A stretch of 64,000 bases of DNA, from assembly GCA_963921825.1 (NCBI GenBank), contig OY997594.1:3229001-3293000 (forward strand). The letters are read 5' to 3'. Below the pieces are notes generated by a model that saw only the letters and a program-made list of their open reading frames with translations, searched no databases and had not been told where the DNA came from. Source of the DNA: Erodium maritimum (lineage: Eukaryota > Streptophyta > Magnoliopsida > Geraniales > Geraniaceae). Shown here one piece after another: positions 11,801 to 22,628 of the stretch (its first letter is position 1; each line of letters opens with the position of its first letter). Position numbers and translations under genes: made by a program.

Positions 11801-13923
11801 GTCTTTTTGTTGCGATTTATAGGAAAATGACTATTTTACCCTTGCAATTTTTATTTTAAATAAGAGGGTTACAAGTTTCAAAAAGTCAACACCTCACTGT
11901 ATTTTTTTGCACTTATCCCTTAATATAATTCTTTTACATTATTTCTTTCCTTTTCACCTATCATGTCCCTTGTTGCTGAGCATCTTTCTCTTAACAGTCA
12001 ACATTTAGGATCACTGCAACTGCCGTTGTACTTGAGTTTAACCACGCAGCCCGGATAGTGAAGAAAATTAAGCTAGTTGGTTATCCCTGCAAGATCTTCA
12101 AGAAGACAGCACTTATCAAGGATATGTTTACTTCAGATCTTGAAGTAGCTCGTTTTGAAGGTGCTGCTATTAAAACTGTCAGTGGAATCCGAGGCCAAGT
12201 GAAGAAGGTATGTATTCTTACAGTAAAATTTTGTTCTTCACTTTTCTTTTTTCTTGGCTACAAAACAGCAATGCTTTACATTGTATTGTATCTGTGATGG
12301 TTGATTTGATTAATTTCTAGCTTTTTTAATCTGTGCAGGCTGCAAAAGAAGAGATTGGTAACGAGCCAAAAAGAAAAGGTGGACAGCCTCGAGAAGGAAT
12401 TGCCAGGTGTACCTTTGAAGATCGAATTCTTATGAGTGATATTGTATTCTTACGTGCATGGACCCAAGTTGAAGTGCCCAACTTTTTCAACCCATTGACA
12501 ACAGCTTTGCAACCTCGTGAGAGGACTTGGCAAGGAATGAAAACTGTTGCCGAGTTGAGGAGAGAAAACAATCTTCCTATTCCTGTGAACAAAGATTCTC
12601 TCTACAAGGTAATATAATATGGGGAAAACGTTACTTACACTCCTCGACGACCTTTGAGTTTTAGGAGCACCCCTATAGGGGATGGGTTATTCATCAAAAA
12701 TCCGTGGATTCACATTGAATTGGTGATGATGGTTTTTATCAGAAACACGCTGTCATAAAAAACACAGTTTTCAGTGTGTTTTGATGAATAAAGAAAGGTT
12801 ACTCATAACCCCTCACCTATACAGTGTGTTAATAAAATTACCCGTATAACATATCCTAAATTTCATTCCCTTTCTTCCATAAAGTGTAGTTTTACTTTTT
12901 TTTGTGTCATTAACTAATAAATATTGATTAATTTGTTTTGTGTTCATAGCCAATCGAAAGGAAGACGCGAAGGTTCAACCCATTGGTCATTCCGAAGTCA
13001 TTACAGGCTGCTCTGCCGTTTGCATCAAAGCCCAAGGATACACCTGGCAGGAAGCGACCACTCCTTGAGAATAAAAGAGCTGTTGTCATGGAGCCTCATG
13101 AGAGACAAGTTCATAAACTTGTTCAACACCTTCAATTAATAAGAAGTGAAAAGGTATGTATGAACCCCCGATTTCAATCTTACATGTAAATCGAAGCTCA
13201 TTGAAAAGTTAAGGTGCTCGTTTTTTACGAGGCGTCTGAGTTATTTGTTATTTCTAGGGATATTTGCAAAAAAGTACCATGAGGTTTTCACTTTTTGCAA
13301 CTTGCAGCCCTCTGTTTGATAATAACAAAAAATCCCCCGAACTTGCTTTTTTTGTTTCACTTTGTTAATTTTGTTTCAAAATTATGATTTCACCCTTTTA
13401 AAAAATAACAAAAAGTCCAAAATTGTCATTTCTTTTAATTTTATTCCTCTTTGTTTGTCCAAAGAACAAAAGTAATAGAGGTGAAATTTTTGGACTTTAT
13501 TTTTTATTTTTTTGCTGATTATTTTTTTGAATTTAAAATTTCAAGGGTTAAATTCGTAATTCAAAACAAATTTAAACAAAATGCACAATCCTATTGTTGT
13601 TTATGACTGTTGGTTTACAACTTGCAAATAAATAATACCTCGGGGGTATGCTTTTGCAATTATCCCTGATTTCTACTATGACTGTTGGTTTTGCTCATCT
13701 TATATCTCTTACATAGCCAGAAGGAAATTTCTATATTTGACATAAATGGTTTCTGCAGATGAAGAAGCGAAAGCTCAAAGAAGAGAAGAAAAAGAAAGCA
13801 TTTGAAAAAGAGAAAGCCAAAGAGGAGGAGGTATCTAGAAAACGTCAGAGGGAAGAACGAAGGGACAGATACCGTATAGAAGAGAAAGCAAAAAAGAAAA
13901 GCCGGAGAAATGCAGATGGCTGA
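5812..13923 (+). CDS. BMS1: ribosome biogenesis GTPase BMS1
   Basis: Nucleolar GTPase of the small-subunit processome, needed for 18S rRNA maturation with Rcl1. Coding exons: 5812-5952, 6056-6202, 6303-6393, 6753-6871, 7147-7337, 7446-7656, 8205-8445, 8637-8980, 9136-9229, 9380-9579, 9711-10072, 10277-10373, 10451-10669, 11391-11630, 11998-12207, 12339-12608, 12950-13153, 13759-13923. Product 1181 aa, normal for plants (about 1150). A lysine-rich N-terminus precedes the P-loop GPPQVGKS (about residues 93-100) and a THLD motif (188-191) in place of NKxD. The AARP2CN region follows, then a long acidic serine/aspartate stretch (about 400-600), the C-terminal domain conserved in Bms1/Tsr1, and a basic lysine/arginine tail. 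Intron 11 is U12-type (separate entry). Introns 13, 14, 16 and 17 carry MITEs. Identification is secure. Confidence 0.96.
10073..10276 (+). other. U12-type AT-AC intron in BMS1
   Basis: The intron starts ATATCCTTTA, the U12 donor consensus. It ends TTCTTAACGGTGATTTAC, with a U12 branch-point match (TTCTTAAC) about 12 bases before a terminal AC. No GT donor preserves the frame here: exon 11 otherwise runs into a stop a few codons on. Splicing CG|G joins FDAR to [10 protein letters not shown], which continues the family alignment (plant BMS1 has FDAEYDG at this point). Intron length 204. Confidence 0.88.
10922..11206. mobile_element. GGGATAATTGC foldback MITE, copy 1 (BMS1 intron 13)
   Basis: Left end GGGATAATTGCAAAAAAGTACC; right end is its complement, slightly decayed (TTTTGCAATCACCCC). 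The left arm is internally deleted compared with full copies of about 410 bp. Flanks ATACTTAAA(A) and ATATTTAAA resemble a 9-bp target duplication with one change. Non-coding. Confidence 0.75.
11714..11919. mobile_element. GGGATAATTGC foldback MITE, copy 2 (BMS1 intron 14)
   Basis: Begins GGATAATTGCAAAAAGTACC and ends TTTTTTTGCACTTATCCC, with internal matches to both arms of the family but a large central deletion. Flanks TCAATGTAA and TTAATATAA agree at 7 of 9 positions, consistent with an aged 9-bp target duplication. Confidence 0.75.
12626..12862. mobile_element. degenerate AAAGGTCAAAG-class foldback MITE (BMS1 intron 16)
   Basis: Inverted segments around ACCCCTATAGGGGATGGG and ACTCATAACCCCTCACC, with ATCAAAAATCCGTGGATT and AACACAGT blocks. 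These resemble the elements at 15.6, 16.7, 59.5 and 59.9 kb. Ends are poorly preserved, so the limits are approximate. Confidence 0.45.
13257..13666. mobile_element. GGGATAATTGC foldback MITE, copy 3 (BMS1 intron 17)
   Basis: Full-length copy of 410 bp: GGGATATTTGCAAAAAAGTACC at the left, TTTTGCAATTATCCC at the right, with long complementary arms meeting near 13450. Flanked by TTATTTCTA and TGATTTCTA, a 9-bp target duplication with one mismatch. Confidence 0.85.
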
Positions 13924-14212
13924 TTGTCCCACCATGAACTGTTTGGCAGGGAAGAAAAATCAAATCTCTATCATCTGTGACATTCAGCTGTTTAGTGTCC
14001 AATGCATCTCAGCTCAATTCAGCAACCAATTTTGTTGTTTCAACATGTATTTTTTTTCTGTTTGAAACTTATAGTGAGAACAAATGTAATGGAGCTTTTC
14101 AAGTTTCCTAGTTGTTTTCACTCTTTTTTATCCTCACCAATCAATATTTTCATGTTAAATCATCAATGGAAAATCATCAATGGAATCTGCACAATGCATT
14201 CATGGAAAAAAA

Positions 14213-14583
14213 GGGATAATTGCAAAAAAAAAAAAGTACCATGCTACATTGACTTTTTGCTTGTTCAATAAAGTGTCTTGAACCTGTCTTTTTGGTGTAC
14301 TTTAGAGTACATTTGTGTTAGAGTGACAATTTTATCCTTGAAATTTTAAAACTAGAAGTAATAAGAAAAACAAAATGTTTATCTCCCTTCCTCTGTGTAG
14401 TACAAAGAGGAAGACAATCAACAGAGATAAAAAAAATGGTTTTTTTAATTTAAAATTACATCCTAACTTTAGGATAAATGTACACAAGAAGGCGAGTTCT
14501 AGACATATTTTTTCTCAATTATCATAGAGGAGGGTTACAACTTGTAAACAGTCAATGCCTCAGGCACTTTTTTACAACTATCT
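14213..14583. mobile_element. GGGATAATTGC foldback MITE, copy 4 (between BMS1 and bHLH 3' ends)
   Basis: Starts GGGATAATTGC followed by an A-run and AAGTACC. The right arm carries AGAGGAGGGTTACAACTTG and a decayed terminus. It lies between the convergent 3' ends of BMS1 and the bHLH gene, and could be part of the BMS1 3' UTR. No clear target duplication. Confidence 0.65.
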
Positions 14584-14868
14584 GTAAGAAAATTGTTCTC
14601 GGCATGGAGATGTATTTTAAAACTGGAGGCTTGAAAGAGAAGGAAACCGAACTGTATATTACATATTTCTTTAAGTGGAAGAAATAATCTAGTTCTAACA
14701 TTTCCACAGTGAGGCTACAATATGCTTCTTCACTATACAGTTTCAGAATTTTCCACTGTTACATTCTTAGGTTTCTCCTGCTAAGTAACAAAATTAGTCT
14801 TACTTGAGCACTTCATTGTCTTCAAAATCCGAACTTTGGCCTTGTCAAGAGTGTCTCTGGTTAGTAGC

Positions 14869-17800
14869 TTATTGTGTGCTTGGTTTGCATCCGCATCTGC
14901 AGTTCTCGAGATCTTTATGAAGATTCTGATATGAAAACAAAGAAATGTAAAGAAGTTATTGCTACAACAAAGGGGAAAGAGGCTCAGAGAGTTCTGAACA
15001 AGGGCAAATAAAACTAGGGAGGGTTTGATTCGTCATCCTTAGATATGATAAAGAAGCTGAGTGTTACTAGTTAAAGTATAATGTAGGTATAATTGCAAAA
15101 AAAAAAAGGTATCATGAGGTATTTATTTATTTTTATTGCACTTTGTGTAATTTTGTTTCAAAATATTTAAAAATAATATGTAGAAGACAAAAAATCCAGA
15201 ATTTTTATTTTTGTTCCTCTTTGTACGTCCAAAGAAGAAGGAAAGTAAAAGAGGTAAAATTTCTGGATTTTTTATTTTTTAAAAGGTAAAATTTCAAGGA
15301 TAAAATCGTTATTTTGAAAAAAAAATGATTCCTATAATGCATGTGAGTGAACTCTTTTTTACTTCACTTTAGAGGTCATTGGAATTGGAGAAATTGTTTT
15401 CTTATTTTTATTTGTTCCTCATGGAAGTTCCTACTCACCTGAACTTGGTTTTGAAGACCTCTGATATGCTGCACTGCCAAGTCCAACATGTCTGAATAGC
15501 TTGTTTGCTGCAATGGCAAGCCACAAAGAACTAAGTATATGAAAAACACCATTTATACAACCGCTTTGACCTTTGTTTATCAATAACAAACCGTGAAGAT
15601 CAGTTCATATCAATAACACACCTTCACCTTTCGCTATCATCAAAAACTCATCCAAAAGGTGGGTTTTGGATAAAAACCTCCCTGATTTTGGGCCAAAACA
15701 CCCCGAAATTTTGGCCGAAAACCCGATTTTTGGGTGGGTTTTTGATTATAGTGGATGGTGACACTGTATTATTGATATGCGCTGACCTTTACGATGTGTT
15801 ATAGATAACCAAAGGTCAAAGTGGGAGTGTTAATGAAGCCACCCCTTAAGTATAAATTAGGATAGTTCACTTTGTAATGCTATATGGAGTGACTGAAGCA
15901 GTATGAACTTTGTCCATGTTTTGCTAGTTACCTTATCCATGTTGGGAACGAGGTCTTGTAACTTTTTCAATTTCCCACTTATTCTAGTTCTTCTCTCCTG
16001 TATAAGAACAGACATTGAAAAATCTGAATGCAAAGCTCACATTTAGAGACATGATCTGTTATGGTAAGACTGAATTCTTATCGTTGCTTTACTAACCCTT
16101 TCAGCAATACTCCGGGGGTGAGTGGCACAACCACGTTTAGCACGGATTTTGCAAGGTACGGAATCTTCAGGGATCTGCATTAGCTTCTCCATTGTCGCCA
16201 TCTCTAGACTCGTCTGTGGCAAGCTAAACTGAAAATGTGCAACTTTTCATCACCCACACATTTATGCATATATTGCGTCCTGAAAGAGGATTGTACTGTC
16301 AATTGCCAAAACGAATCAAAGGAGGTTAATCTAAGTACCTGAGATTCCAAGGAAGTGTAGTTCAAAAAGTCACCATCCATGTTCTTGGCTCTTTTGCTTG
16401 GCGGGGCAGAAAATACAATCGAATTAGTATTGTCCCATGAATCTATCCCAAACCCACCACTGGCATAAGAATGTGACGCCTTTTGGTGGCCATTCTCAGG
16501 GCCTACGCCGTCAAGAACACTTTCGCCTAGCTCTGATATCTGGGCAAGAGACTCTTGTCTAGTGAAGCTCATTTGAGGTTTCAATCTTGAAACACCAGGA
16601 CCCCTTGTAACCGAAAACCCCCCTGTTCAGTTTTCCAAAACCTTAGTCCAAAGTTCAAAACTCATCTACTTTTTAACATACACACGGTAAAGATGAGGTG
16701 TTGTCAGTAACACACCATCACCTTTCTTTTATCATCAAAAACACCCGGATTTGGGTCATTTTGTCCTTAAAAACCATCGATAAATGAGAAAGGTGACAGA
16801 GTTACTGATAATCCCTCACCTTTAGGGGATGTTTTTGATAACAAAAGGTCAAAGTGGATATGTAAATAACGTTTTCTATTCATATTATAAAGTTTATCAA
16901 ACAGTAGTTTTGATTCATATACTAACAAAAGGAGCCTAATTTGACTAGAGAGTAGAGATAACTTGTAGGACCTTACTGTCAACAACCCATTTGCTATCTT
17001 CCAAATCCAAAGGGTAGGCCTGACTAGTTCCTCTCAGGTCATAACTATATAGTAGCTCTGATTCATGTACTAACAAAATGAGTCTAATTATTTGACTAGA
17101 GATAACTTGTAAGACCTTAATTTCAAAAACCCATTTGCTATCTTCCAAATACAAAGGGTAGGCCAGACTGGTTTTCTCCTACCATACTTTCCTTTCAGGT
17201 CATAACTATATAGTAGCTCTGATTCATGTACTAACAAAAGGAGCCTAATTTGACTAGAGACAACTTGTAAGACCTTAATACTAAAAACCCATTTACTATC
17301 TTCCATATCCAAAGGGTATGCCTGACTAGTTCCGCTCCTAACTATATTGTTTTGAAATTCGTATAACCCAAAACCCTCATGTTCAATTGTCCAAAACATC
17401 AGTTCAAAGTTCAAAGCTCATCAACTATTGATATTATAAAGTCTATCAAACAGTAGTTCTGATTCATACACCAACAAAAGGCGCCTGATTTGACTAAAGA
17501 TAACTTGTAACCCTCAATATCAAAAACCCATTTGCTACCATACTTTCCTTTCAGGTCATAACTATACCGTTTCTAAATCTGTATAAGTTAATGTTGAGAC
17601 CTTGGAAATGGTCATGGCTGGGGGTTAATGTTCTTGGTTCTAATGCAGCATGTGAACGATACCTGACATCACATGCCAATACAAGCCTTGTTAGCTGTGA
17701 TTGGCTTGTCTTCTTTTTTCATAAATTAAAAAGTATATGTATAGTGGGTCTCTCGTGAATTTATTGTAAAATTGCCACTTGATATTAAAAAAAAAAAGTC

Positions 17801-18613
17801 TTGAAAGAAACAGAGTACACAGGATGACTCATTTTAAAAGACCCTTTATTTTTTCTCATCTTAATCTATTAAATAACAACTTAACATAATAACATCCACA
17901 TAATCCATTTATATTGTGAATAATATGTAGATTTTTGCTATCAAATTAAAATCACAATCAGGTTAAAACTATTATTTACTGTGAAAATTGAAAATCATCA
18001 GTTCCAATTGGGTTTCTAAGTCTAAACAGATGTAGCTTAATCTAATAACTGATTAGCTTCCAATTGAGAAACTCTTATCCAATTTCAAACATAACACGAG
18101 TCCAGGTTAGCTACTCAGCGACTCAGTGAGACCCAGATCAACTCGCGCCCATTAACGAACACAGCTTCAGCTCAATAAAAAAAACGATTTCGTGAACAAA
18201 AAGTCAGATGTACCTGTAGATTCAGGACTGAGATGGCTAAAAAACCCAGCGGGCGAGCTCCGCTGACGAACCAGAGAAGAACCCAATTTCAAATCACCAC
18301 CATCGACATTACTGAACCCGTAAGATCCTTGCAATCCGGAGCCAGACCCAGACCCAGAACCCGGATTCGGCTCATCCGGGCCGTTCCCGTTGACCCTCTT
18401 CCCCGTTGACTCCGAGGAGTCGCCGGTGAAGTAGTGACCAGCCATGGAGGACCGAGCCGAAGCAGCCCGGCCGATGACGGATTCGACGGCGGTGGAGAGG
18501 AAGGACCCCGGGGCGGAGCCGTAGCGGGCGAGTCCGGTTCCGGCGCCGCCGCCCCCGGCGGCGGATCCCATGGATTTGTGGGAGGTGGAGGAGGAGGAGG
18601 ACGATGGGTACAT
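14869..18613 (-). CDS. bHLH transcription factor, FBH / bHLH130-like
   Basis: Nuclear DNA-binding regulator of the plant group that includes bHLH80/81/122/128/129/130 (FLOWERING BHLH proteins, known to activate CONSTANS in Arabidopsis); which member this is I cannot say. Coding exons 18214-18613, 16339-16622, 16097-16228, 15932-15997, 15439-15507, 14869-14925; 335 aa, phases close. The serine/glycine-rich N-terminus has SLVRQRSSPAGFFSHL (about 113-128), and the middle has IVFSAPPSKRAK, a family signature. The basic region ATHPRSIAERERRTRIS and helix-loop-helix run about 262-325, ending in a CRCGCK tail. Exon 2 uses the acceptor before a run of G that restores GGFSVTRG. Intron 1 holds a tandem repeat and a MITE; introns 4 and 5 also hold MITEs. 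Confidence 0.93.
15086..15345. mobile_element. GGGATAATTGC foldback MITE, copy 5, right-truncated (bHLH intron 5)
   Basis: Left end GGTATAATTGC plus an A-run and GTATCATGAGGTATTTATT matches the family. The central palindrome near CTTTGTACGTCCAAAG and the start of the right arm (AAGGATAAAATCG) are present, but the right terminus is missing. Confidence 0.6.
15555..15840. mobile_element. AAAGGTCAAAG foldback MITE (bHLH intron 4)
   Basis: Inverted ends CGCTTTGACCTTTG and CCAAAGGTCAAAGTGGG. Between them are paired blocks (CAATAACACACCTTCACC / GATGGTGACACTGTATTATTG) and a central stretch AACCTCCCTGATTTTGGG / CCCGATTTTTGGGTGGG. Non-coding foldback structure. Confidence 0.65.
16660..16885. mobile_element. 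AAAGGTCAAAG foldback MITE (bHLH intron 1)
   Basis: Same family as 15.6 kb: AACACACCATCACCTTTC faces GAAAGGTGACAGAGTTACT, and the right end reads CAAAAGGTCAAAGTGG. The left terminus is damaged, so that limit is approximate. Confidence 0.6.
16890..17570. repeat. tandem repeat, four units of about 150-240 bp (bHLH intron 1)
   Basis: The block TGATTCATGTACTAACAAAA, followed by TTTGACTAGAGATAACTTGT, ACCCATTTGCTATC and CCAAAGGGTAGGCC, recurs at about 16,905, 17,059, 17,220 and 17,460. Units differ by point changes and small indels. Several stay open in one minus-strand frame, giving spurious repetitive ORFs. It lies wholly inside bHLH intron 1. Confidence 0.8.
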
Positions 18614-18770
18614 TTTTTTTGCGATTTTTGGTGAGAAATGGATTGGGACAGAGAGAGTGAGAGCAAGTTGATTGGATAAAAATGGAAATTAGATATTTTT
18701 GTTTATAAAAGGAAAGAGATGCTTGTTGGGGAAAGTTTTATGGGAGGCCGTTGCGTCACCCGCGGGCAAT

Positions 18771-19253
18771 GTTGTAAAAATCCCCGTCTGGAGGCGTTTA
18801 GGCCTCGTTTAGACGCTGAAATGGGTTCTGCTGATCTGATTTATTCTCTTAGGACGCTTCAAGCCGTTTGGGCGGAATATGACCGATTAGTTTTCAATTC
18901 GGCCGATTAATCACCGTCTGACCGATTATTTGAGCGGGTCGGTCAGGCGTCGGGTCGGATTTGTAGTTAAAAAACAGTTTCTAACCTTCTACAAGCCAAG
19001 TGGAACCATAAAATCATGCTAGTTGATAGTCATAATTATTGATATTCATTTAAGAATTGTATGATACGTTTAGTTTAGTAGAATATTTATGCTTTTGAAT
19101 ATATTTAATGCTCGATATTATTGATATTTTTGTATAGTATAATATAATTTTTGATAATGTATGATAAAAAATAATAAAATAATAATCCAATTAATCCCCG
19201 CCTAGCGTCTAAGACCCATTTTCATCCGATTAGCGCCTAATATTTTTTACAAC
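18771..19253. mobile_element. insertion with GTTGTAAAAA inverted ends, probable non-autonomous element
   Basis: Begins GTTGTAAAAATCCCC and ends ATTTTTTACAAC. Inside each end lie related blocks (GGCGTTTAGGCC near the left, GATTAGCGCCTAA near the right). It separates the bHLH 5' region from its duplicate at 19.26 kb. I found no convincing target duplication. Superfamily uncertain. Confidence 0.5.
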
Positions 19254-19261
19254 CTTGTTCC

Positions 19262-19478
19262 CAACAGCAGATTCCATGGATTTCTGAGAGGTGGAGGAGG
19301 AGGACGATGGGTACATTTTTTTTTTTTGCGATTTTTTTGGTGAGAAATGGATTGGGACAGAGAGAGAGTGAGAGCAAGTTGATCGGATAAAAATGGAAAT
19401 TAGATATTTTTGTTATAAAAGGAAAGAGATGCTTTTTGGGGAAAGTTTTATGTGAGGCCGTTGCGTCACCCGCGGGTG
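19262..19478 (-). pseudogene. partial duplicate of the bHLH gene 5' end
   Basis: Nearly identical to 18566-18763: it contains the first codons of the bHLH gene on the minus strand (MYPSSSSSTSQKSMES, with the ATG at about 19314), the T-rich leader, and the promoter stretch GATGCTTTTTGGGGAAAG through GCGTCACCCGCGGG. Coding similarity stops after about 19 codons, so no protein can be made. It still carries the duplicated leader and proximal promoter. Confidence 0.75.
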
Positions 19479-19794
19479 ATGTGTTCTGTGTCACCCTACC
19501 CAATTGTGTTTTCTTAATCGGATTAGGAGAGAATCAGAGGACTTGATTGGAGGACAGTTGCGCCAAACAAAGTCAAACACATCGGAGAGTTCTACCGATC
19601 CTTCCTCTATCAAATCGTTATTATTCTGGGTTATCTTTAGCGAGTATTTAGAGTTCGTGTTTTACTGGATTCCTCGGGTGTTCTTTGTCGGGCGGTGGCG
19701 ACTCTGAATCGGTTAGATTTATTCTTTATTTTCTTTTCATTTCGTTTTACAGCTTTTCAATAACTGCACTTTGTGCAGATTGTGTGTGCACTAG

Positions 19795-19865
19795 TTGCAC
19801 GTTTGGTGTGCACTTGTTGCACGGTTTGGTGTGCCCGTTATGTGGCACGGTTTGGTGTGCACGTT
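19795..19865. repeat. short minisatellite, three units
   Basis: The core GTTTGGTGTGC repeats three times with GTTGCAC or GTGGCAC lead-ins, unit about 22-27 bases. Confidence 0.7.
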
Positions 19866-22057
19866 GTTTGCATGTCCTAGGGCGCCTTGTTTTGCGTTCT
19901 GGGTTCGGTAGGGAGTCGGTAATATTATAGGTTAGTTAGTCTGGAGTCTGTAATATTTATCGTTCGTTTGTGCGCTTTCATCAAATTGTACGAATGTCAC
20001 TTTGACTGATTATAAAATTGATGCCTCCCGTTTTTCATAAAAAATCATAACTCTTCATTTTTTTTAAAGAGAATATGATTTTTTTATTAGAGACTTTAGT
20101 ATTACAATTATTTGTTTTAATTATTCCTATTTAAATAGGGATAATCGTAAGAAAAATAATAATAGTATACTAAAAAAATCCCTTTTAATTTTCTCTCTTT
20201 ATGCGCCAAACATATAAGATTTTTTTTTTGAAACGAGAAGGAAGTAGTATTACTAAATTGTCGTGCTTACAACGTAGGACCTAACAGCCCCGGATACCAG
20301 CATTTGTCCCGATTGACCGTGGCCTCTCGGACGCACATGGTTCCATATAAATAGTCTGCTTTACATATAAGAAATTTGATTGGTTAATCCAGGTGAATAC
20401 TGAGGAGATAAATCCTCATTATAATGACAGTTGGATCACTGTTTACTTTGGTTTTTTCTTAACTCGCCCTGAAAATACCTGTGATGTCAGCTAGATTTAT
20501 AAATTAGAGATTTAAGGAAACTAAATATTTAATTGAGATATGGTAATCCACTTTCTTTTAAATTTTATTAGCTTTTTTTAAGTTTTATTAATTTTTTATC
20601 GACATCTTTGCGGGTTAACAAGTCGTTTTGTAATTCACATCTTAAGTTTTATCTAACATGAACTATAGAGTTTAACATAAGGCAATGGTGATTAAGTAGT
20701 TTTAGATTTGTCTCTCTACACACTGCACGATATATAAATATATGCCAAAAGACCTAATATTAATTTTTAATTGTACGTGTTATTTTAAATGTTTTAATTA
20801 GCCTTCGGTATCGTGAAAACCATGGGCTGGTTGGCAAGTCATCATGATTAGGTAATTAGGTCACTGGTTCAGTACATTGTTACGTCATAAAAAAAATTAA
20901 TTAGCAATTAACAAATGGCTTGCAAATAAAAAAATATATACGTTTCTTTGTGAAGGCCACAGATTTTCTTGTGAACATATGTATCTAGCAAATGGTTAAT
21001 TGTTATTGTTTCTTGTTTGGTTATTAGAGCATCTTCAATCGTTAACGTTTTAATTGGATGAAATAAGACATAAAGAATAGAAAACTAATGAAGTATAGTA
21101 TCGACAAGTTATTTGTTATTATTTTGGAGCCGTGTTTGTGGTCCATCCACCCATTTTTATGATGGAACGAAAATTACTTAATCTTCTAGGGACTAGAGGA
21201 TCACTCGTGCAGTCCCATGGACGTCGTCAGTGGTAACCTCCTCTCCTTCCCCTCCTTCTCCTACCCTTTTTCCCCTTCCTCTCTCGTCGGTCCTTTCTCC
21301 GGCTTGTTGCCTCACCAGTTTGTTCCTCTCCTCCGACCGACGTCAATGTCCAGTAGCAGCTCCTCCGACCGGACTCATACGAAGTTGTTCTTCTGACCCT
21401 GGGAAGGTCAGTATTCTTCAAGAGGATGTCGGCGTCGGGGTCTACGACTTCGCTCCTCCGGTGGCTGATTCATGCTCAGGTTCACTGACAGTTCTCTGAT
21501 TCCCTGTTTTTTCTCTAGATCCGGCCGTCTTGGTCGTAAATTTGGGCAAAGACAGGTCGTGTCGGCGAGTGAACACTGTTCCAGTGAGGTCTTATCTAAC
21601 TCTCCGTATTTCTCACCCACCATGACTCGGTATGGTCCTAATCTGATTTTGATCCCGATTTTACTACTTGTGTTCTGTCTTTGTGGAGTTGTTTTTGGTG
21701 GTGGGGTTTCCACGGTGTAGTTGTTTGGTTGATAGGCTGCCTTAGGTGAAGTTGGTGGTGTATTTTCGGAGATTTGGGATCAGATTTGTAGGGCCTCGGG
21801 TGAACTCTGAGCCTTGTTCACTCGTCTGTTGTTGGGGCTCCTATGTGGGAAAGCAAATCTACAACCCAGAGTTAGCTTTTATTATCAGTTTAGGGGGTTG
21901 ACCTCTAGTATATTTGACTCTATTGTAGATTTTCTGGCTTCGCATTCTAGTTCCGACGTGGGACACGCTTCTCAACCAATCGAATTGTAGATCGTAGCGG
22001 ATCTAGATGAATACCTCTGGGTGCTTCCGTTCGTTGTACTTCGGTTATATATGTCGG

Positions 22058-22360
22058 GAGTTGCGCTTCTCTATCGGCTTTGGTGTCAGATTTGTCCGGG
22101 TTGGGGTGGCTCATGCTCGGTATAATTACAGGCCTTCCCCTAAGGGTCCTCGCTTGGTGTTGGTCGGGGAGGGGGGTATCGGTCTCGGTATCGGAACACG
22201 CAACTAGAGTTCCAGCCTCGTATCCCCGGAAATGTGATGACTTTGCGCTAATGTCTGCTTTGAGATATGAGCTCCTTCTCGGTAGTTATTTCCCGGTGTT
22301 GACCAGATTAGGGTATCAGAGGCTTTATTCGAGTCTCAATGTCTGGTCAAGCTCGGTCAA
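22058..22360. repeat. dispersed repeat R, copy 1
   Basis: Shares GGCTTTGGTGTCAGATTTGT, CGGTATAATTACAGGCCTTC, GGTCCTCGCTTGGTGTTGG, TATCGGAACACGCAACT, GTGATGACTTTG and CGGTGTTGACC, in that order, with the copies at 22.4 kb and 63.2 kb. Function and superfamily unknown; probably a fragment of a retroelement or other dispersed repeat. Confidence 0.75.
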
Positions 22361-22422
22361 ACGGTGTTGTTGAGGGCTCTGGTGCTTTTTTCTCTCGTAA
22401 AGGTGAGGTTTTTGGTTTGGCG

Positions 22423-22628
22423 TTGCGCTTCTTTACGGGCTTTGGTGTCAGATCTGCTTGGGTTTGGGTGGGACCGTGCTAGGTATAATTACAGGCCTTC
22501 CCCTTCGGGTCCTCGCTTGGTATTTGCAGGCGAGGGGTTACTGGTCACGATATCGGAATGCTCAACTCGTGTTCCTGCCTCGGATCCTTAGATTGTGTTG
22601 ACTTTATGCTACTGTTTGCTTGATGTGA
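22423..22628. repeat. dispersed repeat R, copy 2
   Basis: Same order of blocks as copy 1 (GGCTTTGGTGTCAGATCTG, GGTATAATTACAGGCCTTCC, GGTCCTCGCTTGG, CACGATATCGGAATGCTC), but ends soon after TTGACTTTATGCTAC. It sits 60 bases after copy 1 in the same orientation. Confidence 0.75.

Noticed and set aside
16767..17414. Overlapping minus-strand ORFs with repeated EDSKWV and VLQVIS motifs
   Set aside because: They are translations of the intronic tandem repeat, shift frame between units and have no starts or ends that fit a gene.
18434..18634. Glycine-rich plus-strand ORF and a proline-rich minus-strand ORF (18289-18666) over bHLH exon 1
   Set aside because: GC-rich shadows of the bHLH coding frame; no domain and no independent start context.
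21227..22607. Several ORFs of 64-101 codons on both strands
   Set aside because: Pyrimidine-rich sequence with skewed composition leaves many frames open; part is dispersed repeat R. No recognisable domain.
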